A stretch of DNA of 64,000 bases from Clostridium hydrogenum (GCF_021432385.1 NZ_JAEACT010000003.1:248001-312000), one strand, 5' to 3'; positions 17,686 to 26,072 are shown, counted from the stretch's first letter. Notes: generated by a model from the letters alone, not told the origin. A program made the numbers and translations.

Positions 17686-18492
17686 ATGAAAATTGGAAAT
17701 AAAAACTTTAACCTTGGTGAAAGAACTTATATTATGGGAATTTTAAATGTAACGCCGGATTCATTTTCTGATGGTGGCAAATTTAACAATATTGAAAAGG
17801 CATTAAAGCATGCAAAAGAAATGCTAGAGCAAGGTGCTGATATAATAGATATAGGCGGTGAGTCAACTAGGCCAACTCACACTCCTGTTCCTTGTGAGGA
17901 AGAAATTAAAAGAGTTATACCTGTAATAGAAGCTTTATCAAAGGAAATTGATATACCTATTTCAATTGACACTTATAAGGGAGAGGTTGCAGAGCTTGCA
18001 GTTAAAGCTGGTGCTGCTTTAATTAACGATGTTTGGGGCTTCAAGAAAGATTCTTATATTTCAAAGGTTGCCGCAAAATATGATGTTCCCTGCTGCCTTA
18101 TGCACAATAGAGCCGATACAAATTACAAAGATTTTTTAACAGATGTCCTTAATGATCTTAATGAAAGTATAGATATAGCCTTAAATGCAGGAGTTAAAGC
18201 TGAAAATATAATACTTGACCCTGGCATAGGCTTTGCCAAAAGTTATGAACAAAACCTTATCTTAATGAATAATTTAGAAAAGCTTAAAGGACTAAATTAT
18301 CCAGTACTTCTTGGAACTTCTAGAAAATCAATGATAGGAAATACGCTAAGCCTGCCACCAGAAGAAAGAGTAGAAGGAACTGTTGCAACCTCTGTAATTG
18401 GAATAATGAAAGGCTGCGACTTTGTAAGAGTTCATGATGTACTAGAAAATAAAAGAGCCTGTGTAATGACAGATGCCATAGTTAGGAGATAG
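17686..18492 (+). CDS. folP: Dihydropteroate synthase
   Basis: Condenses dihydropterin diphosphate with p-aminobenzoate; the sulfonamide target. DHPS signatures: MGILNVTPDSFSDGG near residue 17, DIIDIGGESTRP near 56, ISIDTYKGEVA near 95, INDVWGF near 118, ILDPGIGFAKSYEQN near 175, LLGTSRKSMIG near 208 and VRVHDV near 253. Its 268 residues are complete. It sits between the HD protein and the folB-folK fusion, giving consecutive pathway steps. Confidence 0.97.
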   Translation: MKIGNKNFNLGERTYIMGILNVTPDSFSDGGKFNNIEKALKHAKEMLEQGADIIDIGGESTRPTHTPVPCEEEIKRVIPVIEALSKEIDIPISIDTYKGEVAELAVKAGAALINDVWGFKKDSYISKVAAKYDVPCCLMHNRADTNYKDFLTDVLNDLNESIDIALNAGVKAENIILDPGIGFAKSYEQNLILMNNLEKLKGLNYPVLLGTSRKSMIGNTLSLPPEERVEGTVATSVIGIMKGCDFVRVHDVLENKRACVMTDAIVRR

Positions 18493-18496
18493 TATT

Positions 18497-19318
18497 TTGG
18501 ATAAGATATTTATTAAAGATTTAGAAGTATTTGCTCATCATGGAGTTTTAGAAGAAGAAAAAAAATTAGGTCAAAAATTTTTATTGTCTTTAGAACTTGA
18601 CCTTAACTTAAAAAAAGCTGGTACTACAGATGATTTAAGCAAAACAGTAAATTATGCTGAACTTTGCAGCAAGGTTGAAATTGAATTTAAAAAAGAAAAA
18701 TATGACCTCATAGAAACTGCTGCTGAAAAAACTGCCGAATTTATTTTACTTAATTACAACCTCGTAAAAACAGTAAAATTAACTTTAAAAAAACCTTGGG
18801 CTCCTATTTTAAAGCCATTAGATTATGTTGCTGTACAAATAGAGCGTTCCTTACATTCAGTTTACCTTGCCCTTGGCTCTAACCTCGGAGATAAGAAGAA
18901 AAACTTAGAGGATGCCTTAAACTTAATTGATTTAAATCCTCTATGTAAATTATGTAAGGTTTCAAATTTTTACACAACTGCTCCTGTTGGCTATTTAGAT
19001 CAAGACGACTTTTTAAATGCAGCTGCAGAAATCAAAACCTTAATGTCACCTTCAGAATTAATGGATTTTCTTCTTGAAATTGAAAAAAAGCTTAAAAGAG
19101 AAAGAAAAATTCACTGGGGACCAAGAACAATTGATTTAGACATACTCTTATATGATGACATTGTAACAGAGGATGAACACATAATAATACCTCACCCAAG
19201 AATGCAAGAAAGACTTTTTGTATTAGAGCCATTATGTGATATAGCTCCATATAAATTGCATCCATTATTAAATAAGAGGATTATTGATATAAAAAATGAA
19301 ATAAAGGCTATGTTTTAA
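18497..19318 (+). CDS. folBK: Bifunctional dihydroneopterin aldolase / HPPK
   Basis: Two folate enzymes in one chain. Residues 1-118 are dihydroneopterin aldolase (FAHHGVLEEEKKLGQ near 12 with the catalytic Glu; NYAELCS near 52; LTLKKPWAP near 96 with the catalytic Lys). Residues 121-273 are pyrophosphokinase FolK (YLALGSNLGDKKKNL near 122; HWGPRTIDLDILLYDD near 207; IPHPRM near 230). Together they convert dihydroneopterin to the FolP substrate. The start is TTG at 18497, supported by AGGAG 9 bases upstream. The last codons (KAMF-stop) lie inside a ~50 bp palindromic repeat. Confidence 0.96.
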   Translation: MDKIFIKDLEVFAHHGVLEEEKKLGQKFLLSLELDLNLKKAGTTDDLSKTVNYAELCSKVEIEFKKEKYDLIETAAEKTAEFILLNYNLVKTVKLTLKKPWAPILKPLDYVAVQIERSLHSVYLALGSNLGDKKKNLEDALNLIDLNPLCKLCKVSNFYTTAPVGYLDQDDFLNAAAEIKTLMSPSELMDFLLEIEKKLKRERKIHWGPRTIDLDILLYDDIVTEDEHIIIPHPRMQERLFVLEPLCDIAPYKLHPLLNKRIIDIKNEIKAMF

Positions 19319-19355
19319 ACAAGTGTGAAAATCAACACTTATTTAAAACATAGCC
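19304..19355. repeat. ~50-bp palindrome, copy 2 (contains the folBK stop)
   Basis: AAGGCTATGTTTTAAACAAG and CTTATTTAAAACATAGCC form the stem around TGTGAAAATCAACA. The element starts within the folBK frame and supplies its stop codon TAA. Confidence 0.85.
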
Positions 19356-19362
19356 AAATAAA

Positions 19363-19410
19363 AAAACAATTGACTTGTCCCATTTAAGACAAATCAATTG
19401 TTTTTTATTA
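19363..19410 (+). terminator. Terminator of the folate operon
   Basis: CAATTGACTTGTC and GACAAATCAATTG pair across a short loop and are followed by TTTTTTATT on the plus strand. Confidence 0.85.
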
Positions 19411-19437
19411 CAACCTCAAAATACTAGCAATTATTTT

Positions 19438-19995
19438 TTATTCACTAATTATTTTTCTAGTTTTTATAAGTATAATACCAAATATAACCTTAATAATTCC
19501 ATCTATAATTCCAAAATAATAAAAGCTAACACTTGGTTCAAACATTCCAACTAATGAATTGATAGCTAAAGGAATCGATAAAATCAAAAGAAGTTTTCCA
19601 TGAACAAGTGAAAACGGAATAAAGTGAATTGCTGTTGCAAGTAATGCTCCAAGCCATATCATTCTGTAATTATAAGTTGCAAAATATCTTCCTGATATTA
19701 ATAACATAATTATAAACATAAATAGTATTGATATACATGATATTCTATTTTGAAACTTTGAGTTCTCTCCAAGAGAAAAATGTTTTTCTACGAATTTACT
19801 TCTAAGCATCATAAACATCCCAAAGCTATATCCCACTCCAAATACAAAAGGATTTAAACAATTACTCCCACCAGTTATAGTACCAAATATAATTATAACG
19901 CCAATCCATATAAGCCACATACCGCAGCGTCCTTTATTAAGAAAGCTTAATTTTTCATTTTCCTTATATCCTAATTTATAAAACAATGTTTCCAT
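19438..19995 (-). CDS. Polytopic membrane protein of unknown function
   Basis: A 185-residue protein with about six hydrophobic segments (IWIGVIIIFGTITGG near 31, VGYSFGMFMML, ISILFMFIIMLLISG near 90, WLGALLATAIHFIPF near 115, LLLILSIPLAINSLVG, IIKVIFGIILI near the end). I do not recognise a family with certainty. The start METLFYKLG at 19995 is preceded by GAGGGG. Its promoter shares a direct-repeat operator with the ABC-2 transporter operon upstream, so the two are probably co-regulated and may act together in export or resistance. Confidence 0.7.
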   Translation of the reverse strand: METLFYKLGYKENEKLSFLNKGRCGMWLIWIGVIIIFGTITGGSNCLNPFVFGVGYSFGMFMMLRSKFVEKHFSLGENSKFQNRISCISILFMFIIMLLISGRYFATYNYRMIWLGALLATAIHFIPFSLVHGKLLLILSIPLAINSLVGMFEPSVSFYYFGIIDGIIKVIFGIILIKTRKIISE

Positions 19996-20030
19996 ATGCA
20001 AATCCCCTCACTCATTTAATTTATGAGTTT

Positions 20031-20106
20031 ATTATACAGAGATTTTCTAAATGCCACCATTGAACTAAGTCATGAAGTTAATATTATACAGCATTACTTT
20101 GGTCAT
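20031..20106 (-). promoter_or_regulatory. Promoter and direct-repeat operator of the membrane protein gene
   Basis: On the minus strand two boxes, ATGACCAAAGTAATGC (20091-20106) and ATGACTTAGTTCAATGG (20057-20073, extending to GGCAT at 20051), start 33 bases apart; TATAAT (20031-20036) follows 14 bases later without a good -35. The same arrangement occurs at 23501-23574. This resembles activator-dependent promoters. Confidence 0.7.
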
Positions 20107-20127
20107 AGTCATAGAATTTTTTTAGTG

Positions 20128-20150
20128 TGACGAAGCTTTGTTACTTCGCG
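20128..20150. repeat. ~22-bp hairpin repeat at the ABC permease stop codon
   Basis: TGACGAAGCTTTGTTACTTCGCG; related hairpins are at 24887 and 48310. The reverse strand GCGAAGTAACAAAGCTTCG supplies the last codons and TAA of the permease gene. Confidence 0.65.
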
Positions 20151-21304
20151 GTTTCTCGAAATTGTAATGCTCCTGCTGCAAAGAATACTCCTGCAAATAA
20201 AAGCAATATAAAAAGTTTTGGAAGAATATCAAAAACTCCTGAATTTTTAAGTATTACATCATTTAATGCTGATATTGCCCAGTTTTGTGGAGTAAAATAT
20301 GATATTTTCTTTAAAGCTTCTGGGAAATTAGGGATTTGATCAAGCGGCATAAAGCTTCCACCTATTGCACAAGTTAAGGTAACCATAAGCGATACTATGG
20401 GTGATATTTGTTCTTCACTTTTAGCCCATCTTGCAGCAACAATTCCAGCACTCAAAACTACTAAATCAAGTGCTAAAAATACAAGCATAACAGAAAGCAT
20501 AGATTTTCCCCAGTAAATATTAAATACAAACTTTGTTATAGTGACAAGTAGTGCGGACTGCATAAATAAAATCACAAACATTGATAAAAATATTGACCCA
20601 AGTATTTCTGAATTGGAATTTGGAGTAGATAAGCTTCTAAAAAGTATTTTTTCCTTTCTAAGTGCATATAAATCCATAACAATGTACATCATTGAATACA
20701 TTAAAAAACTTACAATTAAATTTGAAGACACAGTTCCCGCTAAATTTTGTACTCCAGCATGCGTAATATAGTTTGAGCTTACAGTAACATATTTATCATT
20801 TGAAGCTTTTTTCATATCACTGTTAAATTTATTCTTATCTACCTTAACACCTAATTTAATAACGTTCCTTAACGTACTATTCTCAATTATTTTCTTACCT
20901 ATATATGCATTCACTTGATTTATAATTGAAGAATCCATATCTCCATTTTCCGTTTTTAAAATTTCAACAGATGGTTTTTCTCCATTTTGTATTTTCTCTG
21001 TAAAGTTATCCGGGATAACTAAAACAAGACCTTCTACATTTTGCTTTATTTTAGTTTTTGCATCTTCATAAGAAAGTTTATCTATTACAAAAGCTTGTTT
21101 CTCTAAACTTTTCAAAAGACCTTTTCCTTCTATTCCGCTATCTTTATTTACTACCCCAATATTTATAGATGCATTTGATTTAGAACCACTTAGCAAAAAT
21201 GTCACAAGGCAAACTACAACCGTTGGCATTAAAATTGTAAGTAGAAATACTTTTTTACTTTGAATAAGAAGTCTTTTTAAATGCAGCCATGCCATATATA
21301 TCAT
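20141..21304 (-). CDS. ABC-2 type transporter permease
   Basis: A 387-residue membrane subunit of an ABC exporter. It has one N-terminal TM (about 20-42), a large extracytoplasmic segment (45-190), then five C-terminal TMs (from SNLIVSFLMYSMMYIVM to LFILLLFAGVFFAAG) of the YhgE/ABC2 membrane family. QIPNFPEALKKISYFTPQNW near 330 is typical of this class. The start is ATG 21304 with GGAGGG 7 bases upstream; the longer TTG frame contains that site. Its last residues (AK-stop) are encoded by a repeated hairpin. It is third in the ATPase-permease-permease operon. Confidence 0.88.
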   Translation of the reverse strand: MIYMAWLHLKRLLIQSKKVFLLTILMPTVVVCLVTFLLSGSKSNASINIGVVNKDSGIEGKGLLKSLEKQAFVIDKLSYEDAKTKIKQNVEGLVLVIPDNFTEKIQNGEKPSVEILKTENGDMDSSIINQVNAYIGKKIIENSTLRNVIKLGVKVDKNKFNSDMKKASNDKYVTVSSNYITHAGVQNLAGTVSSNLIVSFLMYSMMYIVMDLYALRKEKILFRSLSTPNSNSEILGSIFLSMFVILFMQSALLVTITKFVFNIYWGKSMLSVMLVFLALDLVVLSAGIVAARWAKSEEQISPIVSLMVTLTCAIGGSFMPLDQIPNFPEALKKISYFTPQNWAISALNDVILKNSGVFDILPKLFILLLFAGVFFAAGALQFRETAK

Positions 21305-21320
21305 ATTAAATCCCTCCAAC

Positions 21321-22517
21321 TTAACCGTATACTTTACTTTTTCTTTTGGCTATTAAAGTACCGATTGATATTCCAACTACTCCAACAGCAAAAATTATAA
21401 CCAAGTTCATCGTAATACTTGACATGCTATTTCCAAGCATTAATTTATTATAAGCATCACCAATCCAGTAATTTAATGTAAATTTCATATAATTAACCTT
21501 AATTGCAGCATTATCTACGTAATAAAAGGAGCCACCAAAACATGCAAATAACATTATAATTGGAACGCAAATCATATTTAATATTTTGGTATTTTTGAAT
21601 ACACTCATCAAAAATGCTGTTATTCCCGTTAAAGCAAAAGCCTGCAAAATAATCATAGAAAGAATTTCAATTAAATTTTTACTCCAAACAATTCCAAGTG
21701 CACAATTTATAATTACATAAGCCCCTATAAATGCTGCAGAAATACAAAATGCTAAAACAAGTTTTTCAACATAAAGCTTAAAATAAGTTACACTTGTGGA
21801 CATAAGCCTATTCATAGTTCCATTTTTAATTTCCTTAATCATCATAGTTGCTGCAACAATTGCTATAAAAAAGCCTGTAAAAGCAAGCATAGAGCCCGCA
21901 AAATACTGTGTTGCAGTGATTTTTTTATAGAGTTTTAAACTTGTAACTTTTGAATAATTGCCTGTACTTAAAGCTACAGTTTCAGGTACTATTTTAGAAA
22001 TTATAGCATTAACTTTTTGTTTACTATTAACATTGCTTTTTAAAGTACTTATAACCATACTATTGTTATTTATAACATCCAAATAAGAATTTATTATTCC
22101 ATATACTACTTCAGTCTCCCCACTTGCTGACAAGGCTTTAAGCATTTTAATATTAGTTTTCGTACCATTCTGGATGCTCGTGGAAAATCCTTTTGGTATT
22201 TCAATAGCTGCATCAATTTTCCCATTTTGAAGTTTCTTTTTTATATCCTCCATATTAGTTTCATTATTAAAATCTATAAACTTTTTAAGCTTATCATTTT
22301 TAAATATTGTTTCAATTCCATTAGAATACTTGCTTTTATCATAATCTACAAATGCAAGTTTAACCTTCTGCAAATTTCTATCTGGATTAACAGTATTTTT
22401 ATACATTGCCCCATAAAAAAATGCTAGTGATATTGGAAATATAAGCATCGTAAATATATACAGCTTTATGCTAGATGAAAAATTTTTTATATCTTTTATA
22501 AACATAGCTTTAAACAT
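21321..22517 (-). CDS. ABC-2 type transporter permease
   Basis: A 398-residue second permease of the exporter, of the same topology: one TM near the N-terminus (LYIFTMLIFPISLAFFYGAM), a long outer domain (45-220), then TM helices from about 222 to the end, finishing in a basic tail. It differs substantially in sequence from the partner, so the exporter is probably a heterodimer in the membrane with one or two copies of the ATPase at 22529. AGGGGG precedes the ATG, 11 bases after the ATPase gene. The substrate (drug, peptide or lipid) is unknown. Confidence 0.88.
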   Translation of the reverse strand: MFKAMFIKDIKNFSSSIKLYIFTMLIFPISLAFFYGAMYKNTVNPDRNLQKVKLAFVDYDKSKYSNGIETIFKNDKLKKFIDFNNETNMEDIKKKLQNGKIDAAIEIPKGFSTSIQNGTKTNIKMLKALSASGETEVVYGIINSYLDVINNNSMVISTLKSNVNSKQKVNAIISKIVPETVALSTGNYSKVTSLKLYKKITATQYFAGSMLAFTGFFIAIVAATMMIKEIKNGTMNRLMSTSVTYFKLYVEKLVLAFCISAAFIGAYVIINCALGIVWSKNLIEILSMIILQAFALTGITAFLMSVFKNTKILNMICVPIIMLFACFGGSFYYVDNAAIKVNYMKFTLNYWIGDAYNKLMLGNSMSSITMNLVIIFAVGVVGISIGTLIAKRKSKVYG

Positions 22518-22528
22518 ATCTTCGCCCC

Positions 22529-23467
22529 CTAATCCCTAAGACTTTTGCCAGTCAAACTTAAAAATACATTTTCAAGACTAGGTGCTTCCATATTTACATT
22601 TTTTATTTTTACTCCAAACTTAATTAAGTTTTCAATAACATAATTTAAGCTTTCACTGGAATTTTTTAGTACTAGACTTAATTCTGGTGATGAATAGCTT
22701 ACTTTTCTAACTCCCTCTATCTCCTTAAGTTTAAGTTCCATCTCTTCTTTATATCCCTCAACAAAAATCTTTGCATTTTCTTCATCTGTAACCATTCTCT
22801 TTATATCTTCCTTGCTTCCATACGCTATTATCTTGCCTTCATCCATTATTGCAAGTTTACTGCAAAGATGCTCTGCTTCTTCCATATAATGAGTCGTATA
22901 AATTATTGTTGTTCCAAGTTTTTTATTTAAATTCATTGTGTACTCAAGTATATGGTTCCTAGATTGAGGATCTATACCAACTGTTGGCTCATCCATAATT
23001 ATTATCTCCGGATGATGCATAACCGCTGCTGCTATATTTAACCTTCTTTTCATTCCACCGGAATAAGTTTTTACCTTTTCCCTTATTTTTTCATTAAGTC
23101 CTGCAGCTTCAATAACTTCATCCATTCTTTCCTTAAGCTTTGCACCTCTAAGTTTATACATACTTCCCCAAAAATTTAAATTATCATAACCCGATAAGTC
23201 CTCATAAAGGCATATCTCCTGTGGAACAAGTCCTATATATTCTTTTGCCTTTATTTTTTGCTTGTCTATATCGTAGTTACCTATTTTAATTATTCCCTTA
23301 TCCTTTTTTACAAGTCCACATACCATTGATATCAAAGTAGATTTACCAGCACCATTAGGTCCGAGAAGACCAAATATCTCCCCTTTTTCAATGTTCATAT
23401 TTATATTATCAACAACTAACTTATCATCATATCTTTTAGTTATATTTTTTAGCTCTACAATATTCAT
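22529..23467 (-). CDS. ABC transporter ATP-binding protein
   Basis: A 312-residue ATPase of the DrrA/CcmA-like group. Walker A LLGPNGAGKSTL near residue 34, Q-loop LVPQEICLYEDL near 80, signature YSGGMKRRLNIAAAV near 135, Walker B IIIMDEP near 155 and H-loop IYTTHYMEEAEHL near 189. The C-terminal ~90 residues are the extension common in ABC-2 exporters. It is first in the operon, with AGGAGG before the ATG. Expression is probably driven by the direct-repeat promoter at 23501-23574. Confidence 0.95.
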   Translation of the reverse strand: MNIVELKNITKRYDDKLVVDNINMNIEKGEIFGLLGPNGAGKSTLISMVCGLVKKDKGIIKIGNYDIDKQKIKAKEYIGLVPQEICLYEDLSGYDNLNFWGSMYKLRGAKLKERMDEVIEAAGLNEKIREKVKTYSGGMKRRLNIAAAVMHHPEIIIMDEPTVGIDPQSRNHILEYTMNLNKKLGTTIIYTTHYMEEAEHLCSKLAIMDEGKIIAYGSKEDIKRMVTDEENAKIFVEGYKEEMELKLKEIEGVRKVSYSSPELSLVLKNSSESLNYVIENLIKFGVKIKNVNMEAPSLENVFLSLTGKSLRD

Positions 23468-23500
23468 TTTAAAATTCCTCCTGTTTCAACTTATAGGTTT

Positions 23501-23574
23501 ATTATACAAGGAATTTTAATATGCTACCATTGAAGTAGGTCATGATTTTTTTATCTAAGCATTACTTTTGTCAT
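23501..23574 (-). promoter_or_regulatory. Promoter and direct-repeat operator of the ABC operon
   Basis: Minus strand: ATGACAAAAGTAATGC (23559-23574), ATGACCTACTTCAATGG with GTAGCAT (23521-23543), then TATAAT (23501-23506). The distance from the second box to TATAAT (14 bases) is identical to that at 20031. Box spacing is 31 bases here versus 33 there. Confidence 0.7.
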
Positions 23575-23587
23575 GGACTTTACAAGT

Positions 23588-24400
23588 TTATTCAACAAAG
23601 CTAACTTCTAGTGGATTTCTATTAACTAATCTCTGAAACTTATATTTGGGATATCCAACCATAACAGCTCCAGTTATCATTTTATCTTTTCCAATACTAA
23701 GCAAATTTAACAGTGGTGCATATTCTGCAAAAGCACACATTTCAAATAATCCAGCCCAACAACTTCCTAAACCTAAAGATGTCGCAAAAAGCTCCATATA
23801 GGTAAACTGTGAAATTGTATTTTGTCTACCGTTTTTAAAATCCTTAGCTGCAATTCCTAAAATTAGATTAGGTGCATCTCGAAGTACTACATCATCTCCA
23901 CTTTTCTTGTAATCTTTAACATGAGCAGAAAAACTCCAGTATCCTGATGCCTTATTTACTTCTTCTTCCATCCATTCCATGACAACTTCAGTCATTTTTT
24001 TAATTAACTCTTTATTTTGAATAATAATATATGAAATTCCTTGACTATTACTTGCAGTAGGAGCAAGCCTTGCAATATTAACTAATCTTGTGAGCTTTTC
24101 TTTTTCTACAGGTATATCCTTATAACATCGAATTGACCTACGTGATCTAAGAAACTTTTCTGCTACTATTTCATCTATAACAGGAAATTTTTCTAATTTA
24201 ACTTGCTTTTCTAAAGGCGCCTTTACATTATCAATTGCACTATTAGGACACACCGCCGTACATTGTCCACAACCTATACAAGCTTTTTCAACAACCTCTC
24301 TTGGTCCATCCTCTTCCATATGTAAAAACTTTGTTGGACACACTTTTGTACAAATCCCACATTTAATACATTTTTCTTTATTTACCTTAATTAATTTCAT
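23588..24400 (-). CDS. Ferredoxin-nitroreductase fusion
   Basis: A 270-residue flavoprotein. Residues 1-60 hold two 4Fe-4S motifs (CIKCGICTKVCPTKF near 11 and CIGCGQCTAVCPNSA near 41). Residues 80-265 are a nitroreductase-family FMN domain (RRSIRCYKDIPV near 87, LAPTASNSQGISY near 112, GLGSCWAGLFE near 215). The ferredoxin part likely feeds electrons to FMN for reduction of quinones or nitro compounds; the substrate is unknown. It is divergent from an HxlR regulator, the usual partner of redox-stress oxidoreductases, with paired palindromes between them. Confidence 0.9.
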   Translation of the reverse strand: MKLIKVNKEKCIKCGICTKVCPTKFLHMEEDGPREVVEKACIGCGQCTAVCPNSAIDNVKAPLEKQVKLEKFPVIDEIVAEKFLRSRRSIRCYKDIPVEKEKLTRLVNIARLAPTASNSQGISYIIIQNKELIKKMTEVVMEWMEEEVNKASGYWSFSAHVKDYKKSGDDVVLRDAPNLILGIAAKDFKNGRQNTISQFTYMELFATSLGLGSCWAGLFEMCAFAEYAPLLNLLSIGKDKMITGAVMVGYPKYKFQRLVNRNPLEVSFVE

Positions 24401-24472
24401 CCTCTACACCTCATATTACTTAAAATTTGTATAAGAAAAATACTTACGTTATAATAATATACATCAATGTAA

Positions 24473-24499
24473 TACTTAACAAGTACGCACTTATAAGTG
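24473..24499. promoter_or_regulatory. Twin palindromic operator between nitroreductase and HxlR genes
   Basis: Two adjacent perfect palindromes, TACTTAACAAGTA (24473-24485) and CACTTATAAGTG (24488-24499), lie on the same helical face about 15 bases apart. HxlR/YodB regulators typically bind TACT-N-AGTA type sites, so this is the probable binding site controlling both divergent genes. Confidence 0.7.
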
Positions 24500-24540
24500 G
24501 TATAGTAACCATTTGTATACTATTTGAGGAGATGTTTCTG

Positions 24541-24876
24541 ATGATAAAATATAAAGATACAGAATACCAATGTTCTATGGAATTGACTTTGGATATAATA
24601 GGTGGAAAATGGAAACCAATTATTCTTTGGTATTTGAGTTCTAGCACTCTAAGATTTGGGGAATTAAAAAAGAAGATGCCTAAAATAACACAAAAAATGC
24701 TTACTCAGCAACTTAAATCACTTGAAGAAAATGAGCTTATTAATAGAGTTGTATATAATGAAATACCTCCTAAAGTAGAATATTCCCTTACTGATAAGGG
24801 AAAAACTCTTGTTCCAATTTTAGCAGGTCTATCCGAATGGGCACATGAATATATAAATTCAAATAAGGCATATTAA
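24541..24876 (+). CDS. HxlR-family transcriptional regulator
   Basis: A 111-residue winged-helix regulator. Family motifs: YQCSMELTLDIIGGKWKPII near residue 8 (with the conserved Cys used in thiol sensing by some members), RFGELKKKMPKITQKMLTQQ near 41, and EYSLTDKGKTLVPIL near 79. The start is ATG 24541 with GAGGAG upstream; an in-frame extension to 24427 lacks a ribosome site. It probably represses itself and the divergent nitroreductase in response to quinone or electrophile stress, by analogy with YodB/CatR. Confidence 0.93.
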   Translation: MIKYKDTEYQCSMELTLDIIGGKWKPIILWYLSSSTLRFGELKKKMPKITQKMLTQQLKSLEENELINRVVYNEIPPKVEYSLTDKGKTLVPILAGLSEWAHEYINSNKAY

Positions 24877-24886
24877 AGAAAATAAC

Positions 24887-24912
24887 AATGCTTCGTAGCA
24901 TTGTTACTTCGC
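24887..24912. repeat. ~22-bp hairpin repeat at the glucosaminidase stop codon
   Basis: GCGAAGTAACAATGC on the minus strand supplies the final Ala-Lys-stop of the glucosaminidase gene, as at 20141. The plus strand reads CAATGCTTCGTAGCATTG then TTACTTCGC. The preceding AAGGCATATTAAAGAAAATA resembles the end of the 159-bp element at 27605. Confidence 0.6.
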
Positions 24913-25527
24913 ACTATCATATTTATCTAATTTGTATTTTTTTATTAATGCTATAAGCTCGTTTGCATAATTGGGATCTGTGGCATAGCCTGCTGCTTGT
25001 ATTGCTTCTGCCTGCTCCGTATAGTTAGCTGCTGTAAATACACCATGTTGCTTATAGGTACTATTTTTCAGTAAAAAATTTACGTGATCTTCAATGCTTT
25101 CACTCCAACTGTCATAGGAACGAAATACTGCTGCCACTACAACATCTGAGTTACCGTAATGTTCTTTAGTTTTCATTGTTATTGTCTTGCCCGTCCACTT
25201 ATTGGCTTTTATACCAAATAAATTATTGGCTTTCTTCGTTAATGCGGATTTGCCTGTATCGCTCTCCAGCATTGCTTGGGCTAAAGTAATTGATGCAAAT
25301 ATTTTATATTCTTTATAGCCTTGTTCAGCATAAGGTGCAACAGTATTAATAAATTTTTGTCTCGCTATTTTATTTTTATCTACTTTGATGGTTGTATCTT
25401 TATTAGTACTTGGATTAATTAATAAACACAATACCGGCATTAAAATAACAAACATTATTACTATAGCTATTCCTAAAATTACATTTCTTTTTTTCTTCCC
25501 TACTCCTATCTTAGGATTCATAATCAT
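24904..25527 (-). CDS. Membrane-anchored glucosaminidase (peptidoglycan hydrolase)
   Basis: A 207-residue protein: short cytoplasmic basic N-terminus, one TM helix (residues 17-38, VILGIAIVIMFVILMPVLCL), then a glucosaminidase domain (about 55-203) acting on peptidoglycan outside the cell. Diagnostic are SITLAQAMLESDTGKSAL near 82 with the catalytic Glu, KANNLFGIK near 102, FRSYDSWSESIEDH near 136 and AGYATDPNYANEL near 180. The ATG has AAGGGG upstream. The last residues AK come from a repeated hairpin. Likely roles are cell-wall turnover or cell separation. Confidence 0.9.
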   Translation of the reverse strand: MIMNPKIGVGKKKRNVILGIAIVIMFVILMPVLCLLINPSTNKDTTIKVDKNKIARQKFINTVAPYAEQGYKEYKIFASITLAQAMLESDTGKSALTKKANNLFGIKANKWTGKTITMKTKEHYGNSDVVVAAVFRSYDSWSESIEDHVNFLLKNSTYKQHGVFTAANYTEQAEAIQAAGYATDPNYANELIALIKKYKLDKYDSAK

Positions 25528-25911
25528 CTAGAGCATCCCCTTAAGTACCTATATATTTAAATAATATTATAATAATTTTACCATACTATATATTATCCAA
25601 TCAAATTAACATCTAGTAAATTTATATTAACTAATCTCTTAAATTTATTTTCTATATGTTCATGAATATATAGAAAATAAATCATAACAATATCTTTCTA
25701 CACATTGAGATTGATAAATTTAAAACGAATTATTATATACGTTTACAAACCAATTTTCAATATATAACAAAATAATTTTACAGTTTGTTTAATTTTTATT
25801 AACATTTTATTCATATATTAAAACGATTTCCATTTTGCATTATATTTGAAATTAGAATATTATATACATGTAATAAAAATTAATAAATTTTCTACAAGGA
25901 GGATTATTTAT
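25528..25911. other. Non-coding gap with one AT-rich hairpin
   Basis: No gene is supported in 25528-25911. TTTATTTTCTATAT and ATATATAGAAAATAAAT (about 25645-25684) form a stem across an 8-base loop. The stretch from 25800 is the upstream region of the 42-residue peptide gene; no promoter stands out clearly. Confidence 0.5.
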
Positions 25912-26040
25912 ATGAAAGATTTTATAAAGAAATTTTTTAGCAAAGATCATTTAATGATGCTTGGATTAGCTCTTAGCCCAGATCTTATAAGAGAATTAAA
26001 TTTACAAGAAAATAAGGAAAGCACTAAAAAGGCTGCATAG
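25912..26040 (+). CDS. 42-residue peptide gene of unknown function
   Basis: A short ORF with a strong AAGGAGG 8 bases before the ATG and an intrinsic terminator overlapping its stop, so it is very likely a real monocistronic gene. The product starts MKDFIKKFFSKDH, then a hydrophobic/acidic middle LMMLGLALSPDLIRELNL, and a charged tail ending TKKAA. It could form an amphipathic helix. No signal peptide or cysteines. I do not recognise it. Small regulator, type I toxin or secreted peptide are all conceivable. Confidence 0.7.
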   Translation: MKDFIKKFFSKDHLMMLGLALSPDLIRELNLQENKESTKKAA

Positions 26041-26072
26041 ATTTTTAAAGAAAAACTATGCAACCTTTTTTA
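26029..26072 (+). terminator. Terminator overlapping the 42-residue gene stop
   Basis: AAGGCTGCATAG pairs with CTATGCAACCTT (one mismatch) across AT-rich loop sequence, followed by TTTTTT. The 5' half of the stem encodes the last residues KAA and the stop. Confidence 0.85.
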
